Source: Mycobacterium sp. E787
GTDB lineage: Bacteria; Actinomycetota; Actinomycetes; Mycobacteriales; Mycobacteriaceae
Reading direction: 5' to 3'
DNA: 64,000 nucleotides
Assembly (NCBI RefSeq): GCF_001668725.1
Contig: NZ_LZKL01000064.1
Span: 248,001-312,000, forward strand
Shown here: piece after piece, positions 1 through 8,281 of the stretch
Layout: every line of letters begins with the position of its first letter
Position numbering within the stretch: position 1 is the first letter of the stretch
Program-made: the position numbers and the translations under genes
Notes under the pieces: model-generated
The model's input: the letters and a program-made list of their open reading frames with translations, nothing else
Told to the model about the DNA's origin: nothing
Database searches by the model: none

Positions 1-702
1 CAACACGGTCGTTCCCCCCACCAGCATCGGGGCCAGCACGCTTGGCGCCGCGCTGAGGTGGAACAGCGGCATCGCCGTCCACAGCGCCTCCCCGGGGCCG
101 AACTCCCAGGCCGACGCGGCGGTCGCGGCCACCGAGAACAGGTAATGCCAGGTCGTGGCAACGGCTTTCGAGGGCCCGGTGGTGCCCGACGTGTAAAACA
201 GCACCCCCACTTCCGTCGGGCCGGCGGGGGTGTCGGACACCGGAACCTCGGCGTCCAGGTGCAACGTCGCGGTCAGCGAATCGTCTTGCACCACAACGCC
301 GGTCACGGTGTCGAGCTGGTCGACGACCTCGTCGACGCGGGGCCGCCGTTCGGGATCGGTGAGGATCACCTTTGCCCGCGCCAGCCGCAGCGTGTGCAGC
401 AGGAATTCTCCCTTGTTCGCCGCGTTCACCGCCGCGCTCACCGCGCCGATGCGCGCCGCGCCCAGCCAGAAGTACACCCATTCCGGGCAGGTGGCGGTGA
501 ACAACGCCACGCAGTCGCCGCGACCGACGCCCAGCCCGACCAGCATGTTCGCCGCCGCGCGGGAACGCTGCCGCATCTGTTCGAAGGTGACGTCCACGCC
601 GGCGATCGACATCATCACCCGGTCGGGGTGCTGCCGGGCCCGCCGATCGAGCACGGCCGGCACGGTGAAGCTGTCGACCCCGAAGTCGGTGGGCCGCGGC
701 AT
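1..702 (-). CDS. Acyl-CoA synthetase / AMP-dependent ligase, N-terminal part (runs off the left edge)
   Basis: The visible 234 residues are the N-terminal half of an ANL-superfamily ligase that would activate a carboxylic acid to its CoA thioester through an acyl-adenylate. The phosphate-binding loop FYTSGTTGPSKA is present near residue 172, followed by the MPLFHLSAAP region of the family. The protein starts with ATG (MPRPTDFGVD). That ATG overlaps the TGA stop of the upstream Rieske gene by one base (TGATG), so the two are translationally coupled. The adenylate-forming C-terminal domain lies outside the window, so activity and substrate cannot be judged. Confidence 0.88.
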   Translation of the reverse strand, partial: MPRPTDFGVDSFTVPAVLDRRARQHPDRVMMSIAGVDVTFEQMRQRSRAAANMLVGLGVGRGDCVALFTATCPEWVYFWLGAARIGAVSAAVNAANKGEFLLHTLRLARAKVILTDPERRPRVDEVVDQLDTVTGVVVQDDSLTATLHLDAEVPVSDTPAGPTEVGVLFYTSGTTGPSKAVATTWHYLFSVAATAASAWEFGPGEALWTAMPLFHLSAAPSVLAPMLVGGTTVL

Positions 703-1829
703 CAGGCCTTCGCGGCCGCCGGGTCCGGCTCACCGTCGGCGGTGTAGCCGAAGTCCGACGACGAGGGCTGTGGGCCCGGGTAGAAGCGGTGCGCCCAGCG
801 CCGAAGTGCGGCGTAGTCGTGCGCCTCTTCGGGAGCCAGGTTCGGCTTCTCGAGGTACTTCATGTTCTCCCAGGTGAAGAAGTCCTGCTTGATGACCTCT
901 TGCTGCAGCGCCAGGAACCTGGCGGCGCGGCCGGTGGGCACGTCGCCGGTGTCGCCGGGCTCGCGGATGGAGGCCTGCGTATAGAAGTAGTCGGTGTAGT
1001 CCTCGTCGACCGGGGTCTGCCCGGTCACCTGGACGGTCGCCACCAGTTCGCTCGGGAAGCGGACCAGTCCCAGGCCCAACGAGTAGTTGTCGTAGATGAT
1101 CTTGGCGTCGACCGGCCCGTTCGGGGTCAACCAGGTCGACGCGCGCCCGCCGCCGAAATGCGCGTGGACGGTGGCGTGCAGGTGGTAGCCGGACACCTCG
1201 AACGAGGCGGTGGTGGCGGGGTTGGCGGCCTTGTGCACGTATTGAACGTGGTACGGGTCGGCGGCGTTCTCGATGATCATCTGCGGGTGCACCTTGACCC
1301 GGTTGAGCATCTGGGTGTGCGGGTGCAGCGGGTAGTACTCGTTGGTTTCCAGCTCGGGCAGGACCGGGGGCTGCCAGTACGGGGCCCGGCCGTGCCGCTC
1401 GTGCCACGCGAGGATGAACCCGTACCACTCCACGCTCGGGTAGGTGCGGATCCGGACGTTGTTCTTGCAGCCGATCTTGCTGTACGGGATCAGCGCGTTG
1501 GTGCCGTCGCCGCGCCACCGCCAGCCGTGCCACGGGCAGACGATGTTCTCGCCCTCCACGGTGCCGCCGACGCCCAGGTTGGCGCCGAGGTGCTGGCAGT
1601 AGGCGTCCATGACATGCACCCGGCCGGACTCCGTGCGGAACAGCACGAGCTCCTCGCCGAAGTAGTGCGCGCGCTTGACCTGGCCGGCGGCCAGGTCGGA
1701 GGCGAAGGCGACGATGAACCAGCCGGTCGGGAAGCGGTAGGTCGACAGCGCGATGCCGGCCTGCCCGAATTCGCGTTCCGAGGGATCCGCGGCCGAATCC
1801 GATGCCGAGTCCGAAAGAGTGTCCGTCAC
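702..1829 (-). CDS. Rieske non-heme iron oxygenase, KshA-like
   Basis: A 375-residue oxygenase component resembling 3-ketosteroid 9-alpha-hydroxylase oxygenase (KshA) and relatives. From a GTG start, the Rieske [2Fe-2S] ligands are Cys78/His80 (CQHLGANLG) and Cys98/His101 (CPWHGW). The mononuclear iron site is DPYHVQYVH, with His194, His199 and a nearby Asp191. The GTG start is chosen because GGAG sits 5 bases upstream; an in-frame ATG 48 bases earlier would lie inside the promoter core. It needs a reductase, and none is adjacent. It is coupled to the ligase at 1-702 and divergent from a P450. The KshA-like call rests on motif spacing; the substrate is unknown. Confidence 0.88.
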   Translation of the reverse strand: MTDTLSDSASDSAADPSEREFGQAGIALSTYRFPTGWFIVAFASDLAAGQVKRAHYFGEELVLFRTESGRVHVMDAYCQHLGANLGVGGTVEGENIVCPWHGWRWRGDGTNALIPYSKIGCKNNVRIRTYPSVEWYGFILAWHERHGRAPYWQPPVLPELETNEYYPLHPHTQMLNRVKVHPQMIIENAADPYHVQYVHKAANPATTASFEVSGYHLHATVHAHFGGGRASTWLTPNGPVDAKIIYDNYSLGLGLVRFPSELVATVQVTGQTPVDEDYTDYFYTQASIREPGDTGDVPTGRAARFLALQQEVIKQDFFTWENMKYLEKPNLAPEEAHDYAALRRWAHRFYPGPQPSSSDFGYTADGEPDPAAAKA

Positions 1830-1855
1830 GAGTGCTCCAAGTTCGACGACCGGAT

Positions 1856-1879
1856 CTATTTTTACTATCTTAAGCATAG
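1856..1879. promoter_or_regulatory. AT-rich divergent promoter with shared operator-like core
   Basis: This AT-rich island lies between the KshA-like gene and the P450. It contains CTATTTTTACTAT (1856-1868), nearly identical to cores at 5769 and 31931. TACTAT can serve as a plus-strand -10, and TATGCT (1878-1873, minus strand) as the other. Assigning it as an operator is inference from the recurrence. Confidence 0.5.
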
Positions 1880-1925
1880 AACGTCAACGCGCGCACAGCC
1901 ATGTCCGCGCAGAGCGGGGTTACAG

Positions 1926-3164
1926 ATGACGGCTACGGCAGTCGACCTATCCGATTTCGCCTTGTGGCGCAACGGTTTTCCCGACGAGCTGTTCGCCGAG
2001 CTGCGACGAAGCAGGCCCCTGTTCCGCCACGACCTGACGCCGGGGGTCGCCGAGGCGGTCCAGCGCGACTTCTGGGTGGCGACCAAGCACCGGCACGCGG
2101 TCCGGCTGCACCGCGACACCGAGTCCTTCACCGCGGTGGACGGCCCGCTCATCCAGCCCGTCGGGATGTTCGCGTCCTATCCGACGATCATCAACATGGA
2201 CCCGCCGGGGCTGAACAAGCGCCGCAAGCTGATCTCCGGTGCGTTCAACCCCCGCGCGGTGGGCAAACTCGAGGACGGTATCCGGGCGCGCGCAGCGGCG
2301 ATGATCGACCGGCTGCTCGAGCGGGGCGGCGGCGACTGGATCGAGGACGTGGCCGACGCCCTGCCGATGACGGTCATCGGCGACATCATCGGCATACCGG
2401 AGGCGGACCGGCCGCGAATCTTCGATTCCCTGGACCGCATCCTGAAGGCCAACTCCCCTGGGGCGCGGCCGACTTGGCAGGACTATACGGATCTCTACGC
2501 CACCGTCTTCGGCTACGCGATGGAGCTCACCGCGGAGAAACGGCGCAATCCCGGCGATGACATCTGGAGCACACTGGCCACGGCGGTTATCACGGGCGAG
2601 GACGGGGATGAATTCAGCCTGCCCCCTAACGAATTGGAGTTCTTCTTCTTCGTGCTGACCTTCGCCGGCAGCGACACCACCAAGAACGCGCTGGCCATCG
2701 GGGTGCAGGCGTTCGTGGAGAACTCGGAGCAGATCGAGCGGTACCGCGAGCAGGAAGCGTTGCGTCCGAGCGCAGTCGAGGAGGTGTTGCGCTGGGCGTC
2801 ACCGGTCGCCTACTGGACGCGCACCGCGAAGGTCGACGTCGAGATGGACGGTCAGCACATCGCGAAGGGCGAGCGGGTGGTCTCGATGCTGCGTTCGGCG
2901 AACCGCGACGAGGAGGTGTTCTCCTCGCCCTTCACCTTCGACATCGGACGCCAGCCCAATCCGCAGGTCGCCTTCGGGGGCGGCGGACCGCATCACTGCC
3001 TGGGGGCCATGCTGGCCCGCGCGGAGCTTCGCGCCGTGCTCGACGAACTGCTGCTGCGCTGCGACGACATCGCCCTCGGCCCGGCCACCGTCGCCTACCC
3101 GAACCTGCTCACCAACATGTCGATCTACGACGAGATGGCGATATCGCTGAACGAGCGCCGCTAG
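1926..3164 (+). CDS. Cytochrome P450
   Basis: A 412-residue bacterial class I P450, expected to be a soluble monooxygenase taking electrons from a ferredoxin. Seen in sequence: the I-helix oxygen-activation motif FAGSDTTKNA, the K-helix ExxR (EEVLRW), and the heme-Cys loop FGGGGPHHCLGAMLARAE near residue 355. The ATG (MTATAVDL) is the only start after the promoter island that gives normal P450 length. A 3Fe-4S ferredoxin gene abuts it tail to tail and could be the redox partner. It is divergent from the Rieske gene, so both oxygenases probably share control. Confidence 0.93.
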   Translation: MTATAVDLSDFALWRNGFPDELFAELRRSRPLFRHDLTPGVAEAVQRDFWVATKHRHAVRLHRDTESFTAVDGPLIQPVGMFASYPTIINMDPPGLNKRRKLISGAFNPRAVGKLEDGIRARAAAMIDRLLERGGGDWIEDVADALPMTVIGDIIGIPEADRPRIFDSLDRILKANSPGARPTWQDYTDLYATVFGYAMELTAEKRRNPGDDIWSTLATAVITGEDGDEFSLPPNELEFFFFVLTFAGSDTTKNALAIGVQAFVENSEQIERYREQEALRPSAVEEVLRWASPVAYWTRTAKVDVEMDGQHIAKGERVVSMLRSANRDEEVFSSPFTFDIGRQPNPQVAFGGGGPHHCLGAMLARAELRAVLDELLLRCDDIALGPATVAYPNLLTNMSIYDEMAISLNERR

Positions 3165-3165
3165 C

Positions 3166-3357
3166 TCAATCGATCAGCCGCAGCGCGGCCTTGGGGCACT
3201 GGTCCACCGCGGCCCGCACGTCGATCTCGAGCCGCGGCGGCACCGGGCCGTCGGCGATCTGCACCACGTCCTCGTCGCCCAGTTCGAACACCTCCGGGGC
3301 GAGCGACTCGCAGAAACCATTTGCCTCACACAGGTTTTCGTCGACCGTCACGCGCAT
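3166..3357 (-). CDS. Small [3Fe-4S] ferredoxin, P450-type
   Basis: A 63-residue ferredoxin with the CEANGFC cluster motif near the N-terminus (Cys10, Cys16) and a distal CP pair (QCPKAAL). This is the pattern of the single-cluster ferredoxins that feed mycobacterial P450s. It converges on the P450 at 1926-3164 with one base between stop codons, and it sits 19 bases upstream of the double CoA-transferase stop on the same strand. It probably serves the neighbouring P450, or others in the region, since this is the only free-standing [3Fe-4S] ferredoxin seen here. Confidence 0.9.
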   Translation of the reverse strand: MRVTVDENLCEANGFCESLAPEVFELGDEDVVQIADGPVPPRLEIDVRAAVDQCPKAALRLID

Positions 3358-3376
3358 CGCACGCCCTCCTCAACGC

Positions 3377-5764
3377 TCATTTCTCGAGGCCCTTCGGACG
3401 GGTCCCGATCACTCCGCTGCTTGCCAGCCTGGCCAGTTCTTCGTCGGTCAGCCCGCACCGATCGCGCAGCACCTCCCCATTGTGCTCGCCGAGCCTCGGC
3501 GGTGGGCGCAGCAGCCACCTGTCCTGGCCGGTCAGCTTGGCGAACGGCGGGCAGGGATACAGGCCCGCGCCGGTGCTCGGGTGGTCCAGTGCCTCGAGGA
3601 ATCCGCGGTCCCGCAGTTGCGGGTTCCCGGTCACCGCCGACGGCGACACCACGGGCGCGGCGGGAACGCCGGCTCCGGCCAGCCGCTCCACCGTCGACTC
3701 CAGCGGCTGCCCGGCGAACCAATCCCGCAGCCGGCCATCGACCTCGTCGGCCCGCTCGCGCCGTCCGGCGGCGGTGGCCAGCCGCTCGTCGGACCAGGCA
3801 GGCCGGCCCATCACCCCGACCAGGGCCAGCCATTGCCGGTCGTCGCGCACGGTGACGGCGATCCAGTCGTCCTCACCGGCGCACCGGTAGAGGTTCTGGA
3901 TGGCGTCGCAGTGGCCCCTGTTGCCTCGCCTGCCCAGCGTCACCCCGAACACCTCGGCCTCGATCGCCTGTATCGCGGTGGCGTTGAGCACCGTTTCCAG
4001 CATCGGCAGCTCGACCTGCTGGCCCGATCCGGTCCGTTCGGCGAAGCTCAGCGCGGCCAGCACGGCGAAGGCGGCGTGCACGCCGGCCAGCGGATCGCAG
4101 GCCCCGCGCGGCGTCACCGGCGGGGCCTCCGGCAACCCCGTCACCCAGGCCAGCCCGGCGATCTGCTCCATGGTCGGGGCGAATCCGACCCGGTCACGCC
4201 ACGGGCCGTCCAGCCCGAACGCCGGCATCCGGGCGAGGACGAGCCTGGGGTTCACGTTCAACAACACGTCGGCGGTGAGGCCGAACTGCTCCATCACCCG
4301 CGGTGAGAAGTTCTCGATCACGACGTCCGCGCCGGCCGCCAGGTTCTTGAACAGCTCGCGTCCCTCAGCGGAACCCAAATCCAGTGTGACGGAACGTTTG
4401 TTGGTGTTCATCGCGTGGAACACCCAGCCGTACTCCCACCAGTCGTCCACGTCGGTGCGCATCCCGCCGGAGTAGCGGATGCCGTCGGGCCGCTGGATCG
4501 ACTCCACCTTGACCACGTCGGCGCCGAACGCGGCCAGCAGGTGTGTCGCGGCCGGTCCGGCCCAGAACGCGGTGAGGTCGACGATGCGCACCCCTTCGAG
4601 CGGCAGCCCCCGCGGCGCCAAGTCCCCGGACTCTCTTCTCTCCCAGGGCTCCTCGGCGTTGGCGTCACCAAGCGCCGGTGTGGTGCCCGGCGGCGCGGGG
4701 GCGCACGCCGACATCAGCCACGGCGGCCGGGGTTGGTGAAAGCCGGCGGGGTTGCGGGCGAACACGTTTCGTTGCTTGACGTACTCGAGATCACGGATGG
4801 TTGAGCCGTTGCCCAGCGCCGCGATCGGCAGCCGGAACAGCTGCCCGAGCTCGACGATCTCCGCGACGGTCCGTTCGGCCAGCCACGGGCCGATCTGTTC
4901 CCGGATCAGGTCGCGGTAGGCCCACCTGCCGATCTGGAAACGCAGCTGTTCGATCTCTTCCAGCTGGGGGCACTCGACCATCGCGCAGAAGTCGAGCCAC
5001 TGCTGGCCCGTGACCATCGTGATCCCGACGTAGCCGTCCTTGGCCGGTTCGATGGAAGGCACCTCGAGGGTCCGGCGGATCGGCGGGACGCGCAGCAACT
5101 GCGAATGCAACCATTCGCTGCTCTGCATCGCGGTCAACGCCTCGAGCATGGACAGGTCGAGGTGCTCGCCGGGTCCGCCGCGTTCGACGCGTCGGCGCAC
5201 CGCCAGTGCGCCGAACGCCGCGTACACCCCGCCCATGTACTCCCCCAGGTCGCCGCCGATCGCGATCGGGGGCCCCGCGGGATCGCCGCGAAAGCCCGGC
5301 GAGCCGGCCCAGGCCTGCAGGGTGAATTCGCTGGCGGCGCGGTCGGCATGCGGTCCGTCCCAACCGAAGTCGGAGATGGTGACGACGATCGCTTGCGGCG
5401 ATTCGGCGAGCAACCGTTGCGGATCGACGCCCAGCGCCGCCGCCCGCGACCGGCCCGCGGTGACGACCACGACGTCGGCGGCGGCCAGCATGGCGCGGTA
5501 TCGCTCGGAGTTTGCCGCGACGGTCAGGCTGCGCTTGCCGGCGTTGAGATAGTCGAAGAACGGCGAGGGGTCGCCGTCGGGCACCGGAGAACAGGTGGCC
5601 GAGTACCGACGCAGCCAATCCCCTTGCTGCGGCTCGACTTTGCGCACCTGCGCCCCGGCATCGACCAGGAGCTTGCCGCAATAGCTGCCGGCTATCCGGT
5701 CGCTGATCTCGACGACACGCAACGCGTCGAGCGGTGTCGGCCGACGGCCGGGCTCGCGCCTCAC
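3377..5764 (-). CDS. Tandem-fused CaiB/BaiF (class III) CoA-transferase
   Basis: The 795-residue protein contains two complete CoA_transf_3 domains, roughly residues 10-350 and 390-790. Class III enzymes move CoA between carboxylic acids and usually work as interlocked dimers of about 400 residues, so this chain may be a covalent pseudo-dimer. The first half keeps the catalytic-type Asp (Asp203 in GEHLDLSMLEA). The aligned position in the second half is Glu585 (GQQVELPMLET), so only one active site may be competent. The GTG start follows directly after the AT-rich promoter. It is divergent from the GntR regulator and follows the ferredoxin. Confidence 0.88.
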   Translation of the reverse strand: MRREPGRRPTPLDALRVVEISDRIAGSYCGKLLVDAGAQVRKVEPQQGDWLRRYSATCSPVPDGDPSPFFDYLNAGKRSLTVAANSERYRAMLAAADVVVVTAGRSRAAALGVDPQRLLAESPQAIVVTISDFGWDGPHADRAASEFTLQAWAGSPGFRGDPAGPPIAIGGDLGEYMGGVYAAFGALAVRRRVERGGPGEHLDLSMLEALTAMQSSEWLHSQLLRVPPIRRTLEVPSIEPAKDGYVGITMVTGQQWLDFCAMVECPQLEEIEQLRFQIGRWAYRDLIREQIGPWLAERTVAEIVELGQLFRLPIAALGNGSTIRDLEYVKQRNVFARNPAGFHQPRPPWLMSACAPAPPGTTPALGDANAEEPWERRESGDLAPRGLPLEGVRIVDLTAFWAGPAATHLLAAFGADVVKVESIQRPDGIRYSGGMRTDVDDWWEYGWVFHAMNTNKRSVTLDLGSAEGRELFKNLAAGADVVIENFSPRVMEQFGLTADVLLNVNPRLVLARMPAFGLDGPWRDRVGFAPTMEQIAGLAWVTGLPEAPPVTPRGACDPLAGVHAAFAVLAALSFAERTGSGQQVELPMLETVLNATAIQAIEAEVFGVTLGRRGNRGHCDAIQNLYRCAGEDDWIAVTVRDDRQWLALVGVMGRPAWSDERLATAAGRRERADEVDGRLRDWFAGQPLESTVERLAGAGVPAAPVVSPSAVTGNPQLRDRGFLEALDHPSTGAGLYPCPPFAKLTGQDRWLLRPPPRLGEHNGEVLRDRCGLTDEELARLASSGVIGTRPKGLEK

Positions 5765-5767
5765 CCG

Positions 5768-5796
5768 GCTATTTATACCATTACTGCTAAAATAGC
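5768..5796. promoter_or_regulatory. Divergent promoter with GCTATTT/AAATAGC inverted repeat
   Basis: Seven-base arms GCTATTT (5768-5774) and AAATAGC (5790-5796) flank 15 bases. The left part, CTATTTATACCAT, matches the core at 31931 in 12 of 13 positions. TAAAAT gives a plausible -10 for the GntR gene. The site lies immediately beside that regulator, so it is the natural candidate for autoregulation. The dyad is seen; the binding protein is inferred. Confidence 0.55.
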
Positions 5797-5823
5797 TAAG
5801 CCAGCCGAGCACGCGAGGATTGG

Positions 5824-6657
5824 ATGACCACCCTGGGAATTGGCCAAGACGCCCGTCGCCGACTCTCGGCGCCGAGGATCGCCGAAATCGTAGCCGACGA
5901 GTTGCGCCGCCAGATCATCGACGGCGAACTCGCCGATGGCGATCTTCTGCCGCGCCAGGAGGTGCTCGTCGAGCAGTTCAACGTCAGCCTGGTGTCTCTG
6001 CGCGAGGCGCTGCGAATCCTGGAGACGGAGGGGCTCGTCTCGGTCCGGCGCGGCAACCGCGGCGGCGCCGTGGTGCACGCGCCCGCCAAGACCAGCGCGG
6101 CCTACATGCTCGGCCTGTTGCTGCAGAGCGAGTCCGTCGAGGTCGCCGACCTGGGCTTCGCGCTGCGGGAGCTCGAACCGGCCTGCGCCGCCCTGGCGGC
6201 CCAGAGGCCCGACCGGGCGGACACACTGGTGCCGGATCTCAAGCGGGTCAACGAGTCGATGGCAGAAAATCTCGACGACGGCCGGCTCTTTACCGAAATC
6301 GGCCGTGAATTCCACGATCTCGTGGTCCGCGGGTGCGGGAATCACACCATCATCGCCGTGGTGGGCAGCCTGGAGACCCTGTGGACGAGTCACGAGCAGC
6401 GTTGGGCGGATGAGAGCGCGGCCAGCGGCACCTACCCCTCGCTGGCGCAACGCCGCGCGGTGCTCGCCACCCACGTCAAGCTGACCGAGACCATCGCGGA
6501 GGGCGACGTCGACCGCGCGCGCCGCATCGCCGGCCGCCACCTCGCCGACACGCAGACCTATGTGCTGTCGGGCCGGCCCGACCAACGCATCTATGCGCTG
6601 TCGCCGCAGGCCCTTTCGCGTTCGGGGTCCCGCTCGCGGGACATCCGGCGTCCCTGA
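5824..6657 (+). CDS. GntR-family regulator, FadR (FCD) subfamily
   Basis: A 277-residue transcription factor. Residues 17-84 form a GntR winged helix (LRRQIIDGELADGD, then LREALRILETEGLV and the RRGNRGGAVV wing). An all-helical FCD ligand domain follows from about 95 to 240, with metal-site-like residues in EFHDLVV and H-rich helices. The ligand is probably an organic acid or acyl-CoA of the local pathway. It is divergent from the double CoA-transferase and is followed 5 bases later by an SDR gene. It is the best in-window candidate for the repeated operator core at 1856, 5769, 8249 and 31931. Confidence 0.92.
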   Translation: MTTLGIGQDARRRLSAPRIAEIVADELRRQIIDGELADGDLLPRQEVLVEQFNVSLVSLREALRILETEGLVSVRRGNRGGAVVHAPAKTSAAYMLGLLLQSESVEVADLGFALRELEPACAALAAQRPDRADTLVPDLKRVNESMAENLDDGRLFTEIGREFHDLVVRGCGNHTIIAVVGSLETLWTSHEQRWADESAASGTYPSLAQRRAVLATHVKLTETIAEGDVDRARRIAGRHLADTQTYVLSGRPDQRIYALSPQALSRSGSRSRDIRRP

Positions 6658-6662
6658 CGTTG

Positions 6663-7382
6663 ATGCGAACCGCACTAGTCACCGGCGGCAGCGGCGGGAT
6701 CGGGAAGGGCTGCGGCCGCAAGCTGAGCGAGCTCGGTTACGACGTGGTGCTCGCGGCGCGGCGCGAAGCCCCGCTGCGCGCGGCCGCGGCGGAGCTGGGC
6801 GCCCGCCACCTCGTGGCCGACGCGTCCGACCCCGACGGATTCGCCTCCGCCATAAGCGGTTTGGGGAGGATCGACCTCGTCGTGCACGCGGCCGGCACGC
6901 TGGGCGGAACCTACGCGCGCAAGCAGACGTTCGAGCAGTGGCGGACCATCCTCTCGGCGAACCTGGATTCGTGTTTCGTGGTGACCGCCGCCGCGCTGCC
7001 GCTGATGCGCGCGGGCTCCCGGTTCGTGTTCATCTCTTCCTCGGCGGCGCATGAGCCGATGATGGCGCGGACGGCCTACTCGGCGTCGAAGGCCGGCATG
7101 AACGCGTTTGCCCGCGCCCTGGCGCTCGAGGTCGACCGCGACGGCATCGCGGTGCACATCGTGACGCCCGGCCCGGTGGAAACCGAGATGCTGCAGGACG
7201 TTCCCTTCGAGATGTACGCGATCCAGGTGTCCGACGTCGCCGAGGCGGTCGCCTGGCTCGACACGGTCGACCCGTCCGTCGACCTGCCGGAGATCCGGCT
7301 GTCCGCCGTGCAACGCGGTCCGTACGCCCGGCCGCCGGTGGTGCCTACGGAAGCCCGGCGCCGGCGCCAGCGAACGCCTTGA
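6663..7382 (+). CDS. Short-chain dehydrogenase/reductase
   Basis: A 239-residue SDR. It has the nucleotide motif TGGSGGIG at the N-terminus, the HAAG motif, and the catalytic Ser plus YSASK (Tyr and Lys four apart). It would interconvert a hydroxyl and a carbonyl using NAD(P)H. ATG at 6663 is preferred over the TTG just before it. It follows the GntR gene by 5 bases, so they share a transcript. Its last 38 bases overlap the tail of the convergent LLM gene. The C-terminus ends in a basic Arg-rich stretch of uncertain relevance. Confidence 0.88.
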   Translation: MRTALVTGGSGGIGKGCGRKLSELGYDVVLAARREAPLRAAAAELGARHLVADASDPDGFASAISGLGRIDLVVHAAGTLGGTYARKQTFEQWRTILSANLDSCFVVTAAALPLMRAGSRFVFISSSAAHEPMMARTAYSASKAGMNAFARALALEVDRDGIAVHIVTPGPVETEMLQDVPFEMYAIQVSDVAEAVAWLDTVDPSVDLPEIRLSAVQRGPYARPPVVPTEARRRRQRTP

Positions 7383-8211
7383 TCACCGACTCCCCGAACT
7401 CGTGCAGCGAATCCGGGACCGCGAAATCGGCGAACCACACGTAGAACCGCTGCACGCCCTGGGCGGCCAGGCCGGCGAAGTGCCCGATCAATTCGTCGGC
7501 GTCCCCGCAGAACAGGCCCGACCCCAGGTTGCCGAATCGCCGGGCACTCACCTCGCGCACCTTGTCCGGGTCGCTGCCTGTCCGGACAAATCCCACCATC
7601 TGCTGGACCGACACGCGCGCCGGCCCCGCTGCGGGTGCCAGCTCGGGCAACCTGTCCAGGTGGTTGGCCGGCACGTTCCACCAATCCGCGTATCTGCGAA
7701 CGAGTTCCATCATCCGGGGCCCGGTGCCACCCAGGACCAGCGGTATGGGATGGGATCTGCGCGGAGCCTGCGCGGCGTCGCCCTCGTCGTCGCCCCAGTA
7801 CTGCCTGATCAGCTCGAGGTGCCGCCCGAGCTCGGCGACCCTAGCCTTCGGATCCTGCTGGCCTACATGGAATCTGGTGAATTCGGCGGGCCAGGACCCT
7901 GCGCCGAGGCCGAGCTCGAACCTGCCCCCCGACGCGTCCGAGAGGGTGACGGCCTGCTTGGCGAGCACGGCGGGGTGCCGGAAGGCGTCGCACAGCACCA
8001 GGTGGCCGATCCGCAACCGCTCCGTTTTGGCCGCCACCCAGGTGGCGATGCCCATTGCCTCCCAAATGTTTTCGTCGGCCAGCCCCGGCGCCTCGAGGTG
8101 ATCGATGAACGCCACCCCGTCGAAACCGCCGGCCTCGGCATGGCGGGCCCGCTCCGCGATGTCGGCCGGAGACAACCGCACCTGCGGCAGGAACAGATAC
8201 CACTCCACCAT
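7345..8211 (-). CDS. LLM-class (F420-type) oxidoreductase
   Basis: A 288-residue luciferase-like monooxygenase-fold protein. Recognisable parts are the FLPQVRLSP start, the HLVLCDAFRHPAVLAKQAVTLS strand-helix unit of the family, GRFELGLGAGSWPAEF, and the PLVLGGTGPRMMELVRRYADWWN block. In mycobacteria most such proteins use coenzyme F420; flavin use cannot be excluded. It is a single gene divergent from the dehydrogenase operon at 8282 and shares that promoter island. Its 3' end overlaps the convergent SDR. Confidence 0.9.
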   Translation of the reverse strand: MVEWYLFLPQVRLSPADIAERARHAEAGGFDGVAFIDHLEAPGLADENIWEAMGIATWVAAKTERLRIGHLVLCDAFRHPAVLAKQAVTLSDASGGRFELGLGAGSWPAEFTRFHVGQQDPKARVAELGRHLELIRQYWGDDEGDAAQAPRRSHPIPLVLGGTGPRMMELVRRYADWWNVPANHLDRLPELAPAAGPARVSVQQMVGFVRTGSDPDKVREVSARRFGNLGSGLFCGDADELIGHFAGLAAQGVQRFYVWFADFAVPDSLHEFGESVIKAFAGAGAGLP

Positions 8212-8248
8212 GGGGCCACCTATGCTCGCGCCGATTGCAACAAAGCCG

Positions 8249-8271
8249 CTAGTTTACTATTTTTATTATGT
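8249..8271. promoter_or_regulatory. AT-rich divergent promoter, variant of the shared core
   Basis: CTAGTTTACTAT (8249-8260), followed by a T-rich run and TTATTATG, lies between the LLM gene and the dehydrogenase operon. It is the CTATTTWTACTAT core with one base missing. It is placed to control both directions. AGGGG 4 bases before the ATG at 8282 is the ribosome binding site. Confidence 0.45.
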
Positions 8272-8281
8272 TAGGGGTCTT

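Noticed and set aside
58..877. Long plus-strand open frames over the left edge
   Set aside because: They are GC-rich shadow frames opposite the AMP-ligase and the Rieske gene. Their proteins are Arg/Pro/Gly-rich with no family pattern.
789..1925. Upstream extension of the P450 frame into the Rieske gene
   Set aside because: The frame stays open by GC bias only. P450 homology begins at the ATG at 1926, after the promoter island.
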